A stretch of 64,000 nt of DNA from Methylophilaceae bacterium 11 (GTDB lineage Bacteria > Pseudomonadota > Gammaproteobacteria > Burkholderiales > Methylophilaceae), in the NCBI GenBank assembly GCA_000525025.1, contig JCKJ01000001.1, positions 186,001 to 250,000 of the forward strand, written 5' to 3'. Each line of letters opens with the position of its first letter. Position 1 is the stretch's first letter. Both the position numbers and the translations under genes were made by a program. Under the pieces are notes generated by a model. The model saw only the letters and a list, made by a program, of their open reading frames with translations, was not told the origin of the DNA and searched no databases. Shown here in pieces: positions 53,480 through 62,081 of the stretch.

Positions 53480-53827
53480 ATGTTGAAGCTATTAATTGGT
53501 TGGGTGCTCAGCGGGTTAGCTTTAATGGGTGTGACGTACATCGTACCCGGTATTCAGGTAGCCAGTTTTACCACGGCGCTGATTGCGGCAGCAGTGATAG
53601 GTTTGGTCAATATGTTAATTAAGCCGATTTTGGTGGTATTAACCTTACCCGTTACTATCCTGACGCTGGGGCTGTTTATCTTTGTGATTAACGGCATTTT
53701 ATTTTGGGCTGTCGGTCATTTTCTGGATGGCTTTGTCGTCAAAACCTTAATGGCTGGCATTATCGGTGCGCTCGTTTACAGTGTGATTTCATGGATATTG
53801 AGTGCCATTGTGATCGATAAAGATTGA
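53480..53827 (+). CDS. YvlD-type small membrane protein (phage holin 4_2 family)
   Basis: A 115-residue protein with four membrane helices and the pattern VTYIVPGIQV, NMLIKPILVVLTLPVTILTLG, NGILFWAVGHFLDGF. Such proteins are called holin-like but are chromosomal and lie between ahcY and metF in many betaproteobacteria. The function is unknown. GGAG is upstream of the ATG at 53480. Confidence 0.87.
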   Translation: MLKLLIGWVLSGLALMGVTYIVPGIQVASFTTALIAAAVIGLVNMLIKPILVVLTLPVTILTLGLFIFVINGILFWAVGHFLDGFVVKTLMAGIIGALVYSVISWILSAIVIDKD

Positions 53828-53863
53828 ACAGTTTAAAGATTAAATAGATAAAGATTAGAAAAA

Positions 53864-54697
53864 GTGAATCAGCCTGTTGCTTATAGTTTTGAATTTTTTC
53901 CGCCCAAGACCGCGGAAGGTATTGCCAATTTGCGCGAAGCGAGAAAATCGCTTGCGCAGTTTAAGCCGGAGTTTTTCTCGGTGACTTTTGGGGCGGGTGG
54001 TTCTACGCGTGACCGCACCATGGATACCGTGTTTGAAATCCAAGACGAAGGCTATGCGGCTGCACCGCATATCTCCTGTATTTCCTCAAGCAAAGAAGAG
54101 ATACGTGAGTTGCTCAGCGCGTACCAAGCCAAAGGCATTAAACGTTTGGTGGCCTTGCGTGGCGATGTGCCCTCGGGCGAAGTCAGTGCGGGCGATTTTA
54201 GATACGCCAACGAGTTGGTCGCGTTTATTCGCCAAGAAACTGGCGACTGGTTTCATATCGAAGTCGCTGCATATCCTGAGTTTCATCCAGAAGCACAGTC
54301 TGCTGCCAAAGATATTGCCAACTTTAAACGCAAAGTAGAGGCGGGTGCTGATTCAGCCATTACACAATATTTTTATAATGCGGATGCCTACTTTCGTTTT
54401 TTAGAAGCCTGTGAACAAGCACATATTGATGTGCCCATTGTGCCGGGCATTATGCCAATTTATAACTACACGCAACTTGCACGCTTTTCTGGTGTGTGTG
54501 GTGCAGAAATCCCGCGCTGGTTGCGCTTACGTTTGGAAGCTTATGGCGATGATATGGCTTCATTACGGGCTTACGGTGCAGATGTAGTGACTGAGATGTG
54601 CGATAAGTTGATTACATCCGGGGTAAAAAATATGCATTTTTATACCTTGAATCAAGCCGGTACCATTAGCAAAATCATTCAAAACTTGCATGGCTGA
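53864..54697 (+). CDS. metF: Methylenetetrahydrofolate reductase
   Basis: A 277-residue TIM-barrel flavoenzyme that produces 5-methyl-tetrahydrofolate for methionine synthesis. SFEFFPPKTAEG with the catalytic Glu, SVTFGAGGSTRD, LVALRGDVP and GADSAITQYFYNADAYFRF are conserved. The start is GTG. It closes the ahcY unit, so riboswitch control may extend to it. Terminator follows at 54726. Confidence 0.95.
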   Translation: MNQPVAYSFEFFPPKTAEGIANLREARKSLAQFKPEFFSVTFGAGGSTRDRTMDTVFEIQDEGYAAAPHISCISSSKEEIRELLSAYQAKGIKRLVALRGDVPSGEVSAGDFRYANELVAFIRQETGDWFHIEVAAYPEFHPEAQSAAKDIANFKRKVEAGADSAITQYFYNADAYFRFLEACEQAHIDVPIVPGIMPIYNYTQLARFSGVCGAEIPRWLRLRLEAYGDDMASLRAYGADVVTEMCDKLITSGVKNMHFYTLNQAGTISKIIQNLHG

Positions 54698-54725
54698 TGT
54701 AGATAAGTCATTTGTTTTAGAAAAT

Positions 54726-54753
54726 AAAAAAACCTAGCTAAGCTAGGTTTTTT
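54726..54753. terminator. Bidirectional terminator after metF
   Basis: A perfect stem AACCTAGCT/AGCTAGGTT with A and T runs, between convergent metF and the DUF494 gene. Confidence 0.88.
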
Positions 54754-54771
54754 TACGCATCAATTAGTTTA

Positions 54772-55245
54772 TTACTGTAGGGTTAATCCCTTTGGGTTGA
54801 ACACAGCGTCTTCAACAAACAAATAGTCTTTCTTGCGGCTATCATTCCACAGCACCATCATGGTAATCCAGCGAATCTCTTCAATGCTGATGTGTTGATT
54901 TTTGAGCGCTAGGGCGCGATCAATCACTAAATCGCGTTCATTCGGTTTAATGACACCGGCGCGCTCCAAAAAGCTTAGAAACCCAAAGCTCTCTGTATCA
55001 ATTCTCTCAAGCTCATGTTCAACGTAGACGCGGAACGAAGAGGGGTTGGATAAATATTGATGGTAAGGCTGGCTGATTAAACAGCGCAATTGTTTGTACC
55101 AATCAAAAGCCCCCACAATGTCGTGATGATCAAAGCCGGCTTGTGATAGCTCTTGCGCTAGAAAGTCTTCCTCAATATCCATGGTATGGATTTGAGGCTG
55201 TGTTCCAAAATAATTTTGAAACATAAAAATTAACACTTCTAACAT
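54772..55245 (-). CDS. smg: DUF494 (Smg) family protein
   Basis: A 157-residue protein. The start MLEVLIFMFQNYF and IDRALALKNQHISIEEIRWITMM block are standard for the Smg family, found beside dprA in many beta- and gammaproteobacteria. The function is unknown. The dprA gene lies upstream by 54 bases on the same strand. Confidence 0.92.
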   Translation of the reverse strand: MLEVLIFMFQNYFGTQPQIHTMDIEEDFLAQELSQAGFDHHDIVGAFDWYKQLRCLISQPYHQYLSNPSSFRVYVEHELERIDTESFGFLSFLERAGVIKPNERDLVIDRALALKNQHISIEEIRWITMMVLWNDSRKKDYLFVEDAVFNPKGLTLQ

Positions 55246-55299
55246 GTTATCTCCTCTAATAATCCATTATCATTGTGCTGGCGGTTATATGTGTTGTGA

Positions 55300-56424
55300 T
55301 CAAACAAGACGTTGAAACTTTCCCCCATGTAGCGGCGATATTTTCCCATCTAATTCCAGTAACGTTAGCATCGTGGAAAGCGCGCTGACAGTCAAGCCGG
55401 TAGCAGTCAGCAATACATCAAAATGAATAGGATCAACCCCCATGGAATCCAGCACTGTATTGGCTTCTGGGGATGCATTAGCCCGTTCGGGTAGTGACCC
55501 GATTGGGCTAGTATTAAAGTGCGGTTGCAGCGGCAAAATCGGCTGAATTTCGCTGAGAATATCTTCTGTCGATTCCACGAGTTTGGCACCTTGTTTAATC
55601 AACTGGTGGCAACCTTTGGCTACTGGTGAATGAATGGAGCCCGGAATGGCAAAAACCTCTCGCCCTTGTTCTGCTGCTTGCCTAGCTGTGATGAGTGATC
55701 CACTGTCTAGATTGGCTTCAATCACTAGACAGCCTATGCTGAGTCCGCTAATAATGCGATTTCTTCTAGGAAAGTTCTGTGCCTTGGATGGCGTACCCAA
55801 TGGAAATTCTGAAATGATAAGCCCGCGATTGACAATACGGTGCGCTAAATCGCGGTGTTTGGCTGGGTAAACAATATCTAGACCGGTGCCGACTACCGCA
55901 ATGGTAGGTGCGTTGGCTTTGAGTGCGCCACGATGGGCCGCCCCGTCAATGCCTAATGCCATGCCACTCACAATACACAAGCCATGGCGGCTTAGGTTTT
56001 CGGCAAAGTCTTCCGCATTTTTTTCGCCTTGTGGGGTTGCATTGCGGCTACCGACCACCGCCAAACATGGCAGACTCAAGCAATCCAGCTGGCCTTTTGC
56101 GTACAATAGCGCGGGTGGGTTGGCAATCTCCAATAACGCTTTAGGGTAAATGCTATCCGCGAGAGTGATGAGGTGGTTGCCGGGTTGCGAGAGCCATTCT
56201 AGTGTAGGGGCAATGGTTGCTTCATCTACGCCAGCACAGATGGCAGCAGTGATGTTGTCGCTGACGATGTGACGGAGTTGCGATCGGCTTGCGGCAAACA
56301 CGTTTGCAGGCGTACCAAACTGACTAAGTAGCTGACACAGCGTGGCGCTACCCACGCCATCAATTAAACTTAAAGCAACCCACTGTGCTACGTCTGGCTC
56401 AATATGGACAGAGGCTTCTGGCAC
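55300..56424 (-). CDS. dprA: DNA processing protein DprA
   Basis: A 374-residue protein. Residues about 1-70 are a SAM-type helical domain, then the Rossmann-like core with VVGSRNATPQGE, SGMALGIDGAAHRGAL and FPRRNRIISGLS, and finally a winged helix ending GGKFQRL. DprA loads RecA on incoming DNA in transformation. Presence of dprA alone does not prove competence. It lies between smg and the LysM gene. Confidence 0.95.
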   Translation of the reverse strand: MPEASVHIEPDVAQWVALSLIDGVGSATLCQLLSQFGTPANVFAASRSQLRHIVSDNITAAICAGVDEATIAPTLEWLSQPGNHLITLADSIYPKALLEIANPPALLYAKGQLDCLSLPCLAVVGSRNATPQGEKNAEDFAENLSRHGLCIVSGMALGIDGAAHRGALKANAPTIAVVGTGLDIVYPAKHRDLAHRIVNRGLIISEFPLGTPSKAQNFPRRNRIISGLSIGCLVIEANLDSGSLITARQAAEQGREVFAIPGSIHSPVAKGCHQLIKQGAKLVESTEDILSEIQPILPLQPHFNTSPIGSLPERANASPEANTVLDSMGVDPIHFDVLLTATGLTVSALSTMLTLLELDGKISPLHGGKFQRLV

Positions 56425-56433
56425 GTTTATAAC

Positions 56434-57495
56434 TTATGGAGTATGTACCGTATCTAATGTATAAATCGCATCGGACGTTTGCATAATCAGCCCGTAGGAA
56501 ACGCGATCAAACGTTCTAAATACCATCACCAAACCCACGCGCTCATCAGGCAATTGCACTTCATCGGGTTTGAGTTTGGCTTTTTTATCGACAGGTTTGG
56601 ATTTGTCTTCTTTATATTCCGGATCTTTGATGATGCGGCCATGGCGGCTAACCGCCAATACGTGACCATCCTCTACACCGTCTTTACTACCCAAGTTAAT
56701 GGATACCACGGTTTCTGGGCCAGCTTCTGCTACACCGCCGTAGATTCTAAGAATACGACCTTTTACTTCAGATTCTGGCGCGTGTGGAATGAAGCTTTCT
56801 TTAAAGCCTTCTGATGCCACGACTAAACGGTCTTTGGTAAAAATCTCTTCTTTGGCTTTGACAATATTACCGGAGGCTGGCTTGCCGAATTTGGTAATAC
56901 GGGTGTCTCCTAGATAAATCGCTTCCGTGCCTAGTACTTCATTGGTGTCAGGGTCTTTGAGCACATCGCCAGGGCGGTAAATATTCCAAAACGTTTTATC
57001 GGCTTCTTCTAAATTATTGATATATATGCGTGTGCCTGGACTTAGAATGAGGCGGTTGTCTTGTGCGCCGATGATGCGTGGGGCAGTATCCAGCTCATCG
57101 TTCTCAATTAACAAAGGCTGACTTAAGAACGGGCCGATGATATTCGGTGGAATGGTGTAAATCGCTTCTTTTTCTAGGGGTTCTTCCACCACGCCAGGCT
57201 CTAATGTTACAGTTTGACGTAGTAATTTGAATTCCGGACTACCGTTAGATGTGTCTAGTACAACTACATCGCCTGGATAAATCAAATGCGGATTTTTAAT
57301 TTCCGTACGATTCATTTTCCACACTTTTGGCCATTGCCAAGGGTCTTTTAAAAACTTGCCGGAAATGCCCCATAGCGTATCGCCTTTTTTGACGACATAA
57401 CGTTCTGGGTGGTTTTTTTGTAGTGTAATTTCGTCTGCATGAACAGATAAGCATAAACAACTTAGACTCAGCAGCGTTATAATAGAACGAAACAT
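56434..57495 (-). CDS. Periplasmic LysM domain protein
   Basis: A 353-residue protein with a signal peptide (MFRSIITLLSLSCLCLSVHA) and a LysM domain at about 33-80 (YVVKKGDTLWGISGKF). The remainder is beta-rich with no named domain. It always precedes dprA in this order in betaproteobacteria. It probably binds peptidoglycan. The ATG at 57495 is chosen for the signal peptide. Confidence 0.9.
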   Translation of the reverse strand: MFRSIITLLSLSCLCLSVHADEITLQKNHPERYVVKKGDTLWGISGKFLKDPWQWPKVWKMNRTEIKNPHLIYPGDVVVLDTSNGSPEFKLLRQTVTLEPGVVEEPLEKEAIYTIPPNIIGPFLSQPLLIENDELDTAPRIIGAQDNRLILSPGTRIYINNLEEADKTFWNIYRPGDVLKDPDTNEVLGTEAIYLGDTRITKFGKPASGNIVKAKEEIFTKDRLVVASEGFKESFIPHAPESEVKGRILRIYGGVAEAGPETVVSINLGSKDGVEDGHVLAVSRHGRIIKDPEYKEDKSKPVDKKAKLKPDEVQLPDERVGLVMVFRTFDRVSYGLIMQTSDAIYTLDTVHTP

Positions 57496-57640
57496 ACAGT
57501 TGACCTCGGTCAAAATGAGCGGAAAAATCCGCGAAGTTGCATTAAATTTATCACGTAATTCATTCAACAATCAAGCTTTTTTGGCAAATGCAATAGCATC
57601 CAAATGGCGGCTGTTGATATAAAGACAACACTTTTAGTTT

Positions 57641-58156
57641 ATGGCGCTATTATCAATACTTAATTACCCAGATCCACGTCTGCATACCGTGGCAAAACCA
57701 GTGACAGTGTTTAACGCGGATTTAAAGCGTTTGGTGCAAGATATGCGTGACACCATGTACGATGCCCCCGGCATCGGATTGGCTGCAACGCAGGTGGATA
57801 GGCATATTCAATTGATTGTGATTGATACCAGTAAAGAGCAAGATGACTTGCTGGTACTCATTAATCCTAAAATTGTTGCGCAAAGCGGCACACAAACCTA
57901 CGAAGAAGGCTGTTTGTCGGTGCCCGGCATTTATGAAACGGTGACGCGTGCAGAGAAAGTTACAGTTGAAGCACAAAACGTAGAGGGGGAGCGCTTCACG
58001 CTAGAGGCTGAAGGCTTGCTCAGCGTATGCGTTCAGCACGAAATGGATCACCTAAAAGGTAAAGTGTTTGTCGAATACCTTTCTCCACTGAAACGTAATC
58101 GTATTAAGAACAAAATGGTAAAACATGCGCGCGAGATCACGCGCAATAACTACTAG
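57641..58156 (+). CDS. def: Peptide deformylase
   Basis: A 171-residue metalloenzyme removing the formyl group from nascent proteins. [19 protein letters not shown] and QHEMDHLKG are the three signatures, with Cys and two His as metal ligands. It is followed by fmt after 84 bases. Confidence 0.96.
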   Translation: MALLSILNYPDPRLHTVAKPVTVFNADLKRLVQDMRDTMYDAPGIGLAATQVDRHIQLIVIDTSKEQDDLLVLINPKIVAQSGTQTYEEGCLSVPGIYETVTRAEKVTVEAQNVEGERFTLEAEGLLSVCVQHEMDHLKGKVFVEYLSPLKRNRIKNKMVKHAREITRNNY

Positions 58157-58240
58157 CTAGGCTATATCCACTACGCCTCAACGTTGGACAAGCTGATGGC
58201 CATCCGTATCAAAAAATAAGTCATCTTTAAGGTAAGCGCT

Positions 58241-59164
58241 ATGAACATTATTTTTGCAGGCACGCCGGAATTTGCAGTGCCTGCATTGGCCTCATTGATT
58301 GCTGCTGGGCATCGTATTGTGATGGTGCTCACGCAGCCGGACCGTCCTGCAGGTAGGGGTATGCAGCTGCGTACTAGTCCAGTGAAGCAGTTGGCGTTGC
58401 AACATCAGCTCAATGTGTTTCAGCCTGCGTCACTTAAACCAGCAGAAGTACAGGCACAGATTGCGGCATTGCAAGCTGATGTGATGATTGTGGCGGCTTA
58501 TGGGTTGATTATTCCAACGCCAGTATTGGCGATGCCATCCAAAGGTTGCTACAACATTCACGCGTCACTGCTGCCAAGATGGCGCGGCGCGGCGCCGATT
58601 CATCGTGCGATTTTGGCTGGTGATGTGGAAACCGGGGTCACCATTATGGAGGTGGTGCCTGCATTGGATGCTGGCGCGATGGTGAGTAAAGGCACAGTGC
58701 CAATTACCGAGCGCGATACCACGCAGACGTTACACGATGCCTTGAGTGAGCAAGGCGCAGCGTTGATGGTCGATGCCATGCAGACATTAGAGCAAACCGG
58801 CAAGCTTGCGGCCACACCGCAAGATGAAGCGCTGGTGACCTATGCACATAAGCTGGAAAAAGCGGAGTCAGCCATCGATTGGACGCAAACAGCAGAGGCG
58901 CTGTCACGTCAAGTGCGTGCATTTAATCCTTTTCCCGTAGCCAGTGCACAGTTTAGAGGCGAGACGTGCCGAATCTGGTTTGCCACCTCTCGTGACGGCA
59001 AGGCTGCACCAGGCGAGATCGTTGCCTTGGGTGACTGCATTAGTGTTGGCTGTGGGGATGGTTTGCTCGAGATTGCTGAGTTGCAAATGCCGGGTGCAAA
59101 ACGCCAATCTGCACAGCAATTTATTCAAGGACAGCATGTCAAACTAGGCGAAATGTTTAGCTAA
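58241..59164 (+). CDS. fmt: Methionyl-tRNA formyltransferase
   Basis: A 307-residue enzyme formylating initiator tRNA. The N-terminal FAGTPEFAVPAL, LTQPDRPAGRG, and the HASLLPRWRGAAPIHRAI catalytic segment are intact; the C-terminal OB-like domain follows. AAGG precedes the ATG by eight bases. Neighbour def acts on the product, as usual. Confidence 0.96.
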   Translation: MNIIFAGTPEFAVPALASLIAAGHRIVMVLTQPDRPAGRGMQLRTSPVKQLALQHQLNVFQPASLKPAEVQAQIAALQADVMIVAAYGLIIPTPVLAMPSKGCYNIHASLLPRWRGAAPIHRAILAGDVETGVTIMEVVPALDAGAMVSKGTVPITERDTTQTLHDALSEQGAALMVDAMQTLEQTGKLAATPQDEALVTYAHKLEKAESAIDWTQTAEALSRQVRAFNPFPVASAQFRGETCRIWFATSRDGKAAPGEIVALGDCISVGCGDGLLEIAELQMPGAKRQSAQQFIQGQHVKLGEMFS

Positions 59165-59244
59165 TGCTATTGAAACTCGCGAAGTGGATAGCATATTAGT
59201 GCTAAGAGTAACTCGACAGTAGTTGCGGACTTAAGGAGAAAACA

Positions 59245-60108
59245 ATGTTTGGTAATTGGATGAAGACCTTTGCGCTGATGGCAGCGATTGTGGCGCTGTT
59301 TGGCAGTGTAGGCGCAGCAATGGGCGGTGCTGGCGGTATGATGATCGCACTATTATTGGCGGCTGCCATGAATGTATACGCCTATTGGTTTAGTGATAAA
59401 GCCGTATTGAAAATGTATGGGGCGATGGAAGTCACGCCCGACAATACCCAATTTAGAAACTACTACAGCATGGTAAAAGAGCTGGCACATAATGCTGGCT
59501 TGCCAATGCCTAAAGTGTATGTAATCAATGAATCCCAGCCCAATGCATTTGCCACTGGTCGCAACCCGGAGAATGCAGCGGTAGCAGCCACCACCGGTAT
59601 TATGCAAATATTGAGTGAACGCGAGTTGCGTGGTGTGATGGCGCACGAGCTAGCGCACGTTAAAAATCGTGATACCTTAATCTCCACAATCTCTGCGACC
59701 GTAGCGGGGGCAATCTCGTCTATAGCGCAGTTTGGCATGATGTTTGGCGGTGGCCATAACGCCAACGGCGAGCGTAATGTGAACCCGATTTTAGGCATTT
59801 TGATGATGTTTTTAGCGCCTTTGGCAGCATCATTGATTCAAATGGCGATTTCACGCGCGCGCGAATTTGAGGCGGACAGAATGGGCGCAGAGATTAGCCG
59901 CGATCCTAAATCATTGGCCAGTGCACTGCAAAAAATTCATCATTATGCGCATCAAATCCCCAATGAGACGGCAGAAGCGCACCCGGAAACCGGGCAAATG
60001 ATGATTATCAATCCACTTTCTGGCGGTAGCTTGAGGGGCTTATTTAGCACCCACCCGCAAACCGAAGACAGAATTGCAAAATTGATGGCATTGGCAAATC
60101 AATATTAG
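59245..60108 (+). CDS. htpX: Membrane protease HtpX
   Basis: A 287-residue zinc metalloprotease with N-terminal helices, the HEAxH-type motif [12 protein letters not shown] and the EADRMGAE glutamate ligand. HtpX degrades misfolded membrane proteins and is usually heat or envelope-stress inducible. AAGGAG upstream of the ATG. A terminator follows, separating it from rsmB. Confidence 0.95.
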   Translation: MFGNWMKTFALMAAIVALFGSVGAAMGGAGGMMIALLLAAAMNVYAYWFSDKAVLKMYGAMEVTPDNTQFRNYYSMVKELAHNAGLPMPKVYVINESQPNAFATGRNPENAAVAATTGIMQILSERELRGVMAHELAHVKNRDTLISTISATVAGAISSIAQFGMMFGGGHNANGERNVNPILGILMMFLAPLAASLIQMAISRAREFEADRMGAEISRDPKSLASALQKIHHYAHQIPNETAEAHPETGQMMIINPLSGGSLRGLFSTHPQTEDRIAKLMALANQY

Positions 60109-60135
60109 TTTTTAACGGCGTGTAACAAGCTGTGT

Positions 60136-60165
60136 AAAAAGGCGATGGAGACATCGCCTTTTTTA
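60136..60165 (+). terminator. Terminator after htpX
   Basis: A stem AGGCGATG/CATCGCCT with a short loop and T6, 28 bases after the stop. Confidence 0.85.
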
Positions 60166-60244
60166 TTGTCAATTGCGCAATAGCGCGCCTAGCAACAAGG
60201 GAATCAAGTAAAATCAACGCTCTTTAACATGTAAAGCTTATTCT

Positions 60245-61537
60245 GTGTATATCGCCCAACAAATCTCAGCCAATGCGGTGCATCAAGTGTTATCTGGTAA
60301 AAATCTAACACTGGCATTGCCATTGGCGCAGCAGCGCTTTACACAGGCTACGCCACAACAGCGTGGCGCCGCGGCTGATTTAAGTTATGGCACATTGCGT
60401 TTTTATGGTGAGTTGGAGATTTATCTGAATCAGCTCTTAGATAAACCGCTGGCCGATGGGCATGTGCATGCGTTGCTGTTGGTGGCGTTGTATCAGTTAT
60501 TGCATGATAAAGCGGATGATTTTACGGTGGTCAATCAAGCGGTTAAAGCGGCTAGCTATGCAAAGCCTAAATGGGCCAAAGGCTTGGTGAATGGGGTGCT
60601 GCGTAATTTCTTGCGCCAACAAACAGCACTGATGCCAAAGGTAATGCAGCATGAAGTCGCGCAGTATGCCTATCCACAATGGTGGATTAATAAACTCAAG
60701 CAGCAATATCCGCAAGATTGGCAGGCCATGCTTCAGGTTGGCAATATGCATCCACCCATGACCTTGCGCGTGAACCGGCGCAAAATCACTACGCAAGACT
60801 ATGTGCAATTACTAGATCGACACGGTATTCAAGCCCAACAAATAGGCAGCTTTGCCGTGAGGCTAGACAGACCAATGGCCGTGGGCGATATCCCCGGTTT
60901 TAATGAAGGTGTGGTCTCGGTGCAAGATTACGGGGCACAATTGGCGCCGCATTTATTAGACATCAGTGCTGATATGCGTGTGTTGGACGCATGTTGTGCA
61001 CCGGGTGGCAAAACCGGACATGTGTTGGAGTTTGCTGATGTGCAGCTGACTGCGCTGGATAATGATGCGAGCCGTTTGGATAGAGTGGCGAGTAACTTGC
61101 AGCGTTTATCGCTGAATGCCACGTTAAAAGTGGGGGATGCAGCCAATGCCAAAGGCTGGTTTGATGGACAGTTGTTTGACCGCATTTTAGCCGATGTGCC
61201 TTGCAGCGCATCTGGTATTGTACGGCGCCATGTGGACATTAAATGGCTGCGCCGCGAGGCAGATATTGTCTCATTCGCGCAACAGCAGTCGGCAATTTTG
61301 TTGAATTTGTGGCAAATGTTAGCAAAAGGCGGCAAATTGCTTTATGTTACATGTTCGGTCTTTGATGAAGAAAATCAACAACAAATTGACGCATTTTTAC
61401 GACAACATGTAGATGCAAAGCAGTTGTCGGTTCGTGTAGAAAGCAATCTTGATGAGCACATGCGATGTTTAAATGGTCAGTTAATTCCTAGCCCGTTACA
61501 TGACGGATTGTTTTATGCGCTTTTGCAAAAAATTTAG
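60245..61537 (+). CDS. rsmB: 16S rRNA m5C967 methyltransferase
   Basis: A 430-residue SAM-dependent methyltransferase. N-terminal NusB-like helical domain, then the Rossmann core with DACCAPGGKTGHVLE, DVPCSASGIVRRH and the catalytic YVTCSVFDEEN. The start is GTG. The 3' end overlaps the following gene, which is usual for the rsmB-DUF4390-ntrY order in betaproteobacteria. Confidence 0.95.
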   Translation: MYIAQQISANAVHQVLSGKNLTLALPLAQQRFTQATPQQRGAAADLSYGTLRFYGELEIYLNQLLDKPLADGHVHALLLVALYQLLHDKADDFTVVNQAVKAASYAKPKWAKGLVNGVLRNFLRQQTALMPKVMQHEVAQYAYPQWWINKLKQQYPQDWQAMLQVGNMHPPMTLRVNRRKITTQDYVQLLDRHGIQAQQIGSFAVRLDRPMAVGDIPGFNEGVVSVQDYGAQLAPHLLDISADMRVLDACCAPGGKTGHVLEFADVQLTALDNDASRLDRVASNLQRLSLNATLKVGDAANAKGWFDGQLFDRILADVPCSASGIVRRHVDIKWLRREADIVSFAQQQSAILLNLWQMLAKGGKLLYVTCSVFDEENQQQIDAFLRQHVDAKQLSVRVESNLDEHMRCLNGQLIPSPLHDGLFYALLQKI

Positions 61538-62075
61538 TATTTTTTTTAGCCTGCTCGCCGTATCTTGGTATGCGTTTGCTGCCGCCAATAGCATCAATGT
61601 AAAAAGCGCCGAATTAACTTTTTCTGAAGACGTTATTCTTCTCAATGCCGATTTTGATATCAGCTTTGGATCATCGATTGAAGAGGCGATTAATAAGGGT
61701 GTTCCGCTCACTTTTTTAGTGGAATTTCAAATTGTAGAGCCGCGCCAATATTGGTTTGATGATGAGATTGTCACTGTCAGCAAGCCCATTCAACTGAGTT
61801 ACCATGCACTGACACGACAGTATTTGGTCAGCTACGATGTGCACCAAAAGTCGTTTGAATCGCTACACGAAGCGCGTCAGCAGCTAGCGGTGGTGCGAGA
61901 CTGGCGTGTGGCTGTGAAAAGTCAGCTAGAAAAAAGCGAATCTTACCGGGCAGCCTTGCTGATGCGTTTGGATAAAGGCAAGTTGCCTAAAGCGATTCAA
62001 GTGGATGCGATTAGTTCTGAAAATTGGAACCTAGCATCTCCTATTTATTCTTGGCCGGTCAAAGACCTCAAGTAG
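61515..62075 (+). CDS. DUF4390 family exported protein
   Basis: A 186-residue protein with a signal peptide (MRFCKKFSIFFSLLAVSWYA). The DUF4390 pattern includes FSEDVILLNADFDISFG, VPLTFLVEFQIVEPRQYW and the LSYHALTRQYLVSY block. The function is unknown. The ATG at 61515 is chosen to start at the signal peptide (an in-frame ATG lies at 61500); it overlaps rsmB by 23 bases. Confidence 0.9.
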   Translation: MRFCKKFSIFFSLLAVSWYAFAAANSINVKSAELTFSEDVILLNADFDISFGSSIEEAINKGVPLTFLVEFQIVEPRQYWFDDEIVTVSKPIQLSYHALTRQYLVSYDVHQKSFESLHEARQQLAVVRDWRVAVKSQLEKSESYRAALLMRLDKGKLPKAIQVDAISSENWNLASPIYSWPVKDLK

Positions 62076-62081
62076 GGCGCC

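Noticed and set aside
53480-53827. Holin-like gene as a sign of a prophage
   Set aside because: The family is chromosomal in many bacteria, and the gene lies in a conserved methyl-cycle unit without any phage genes.
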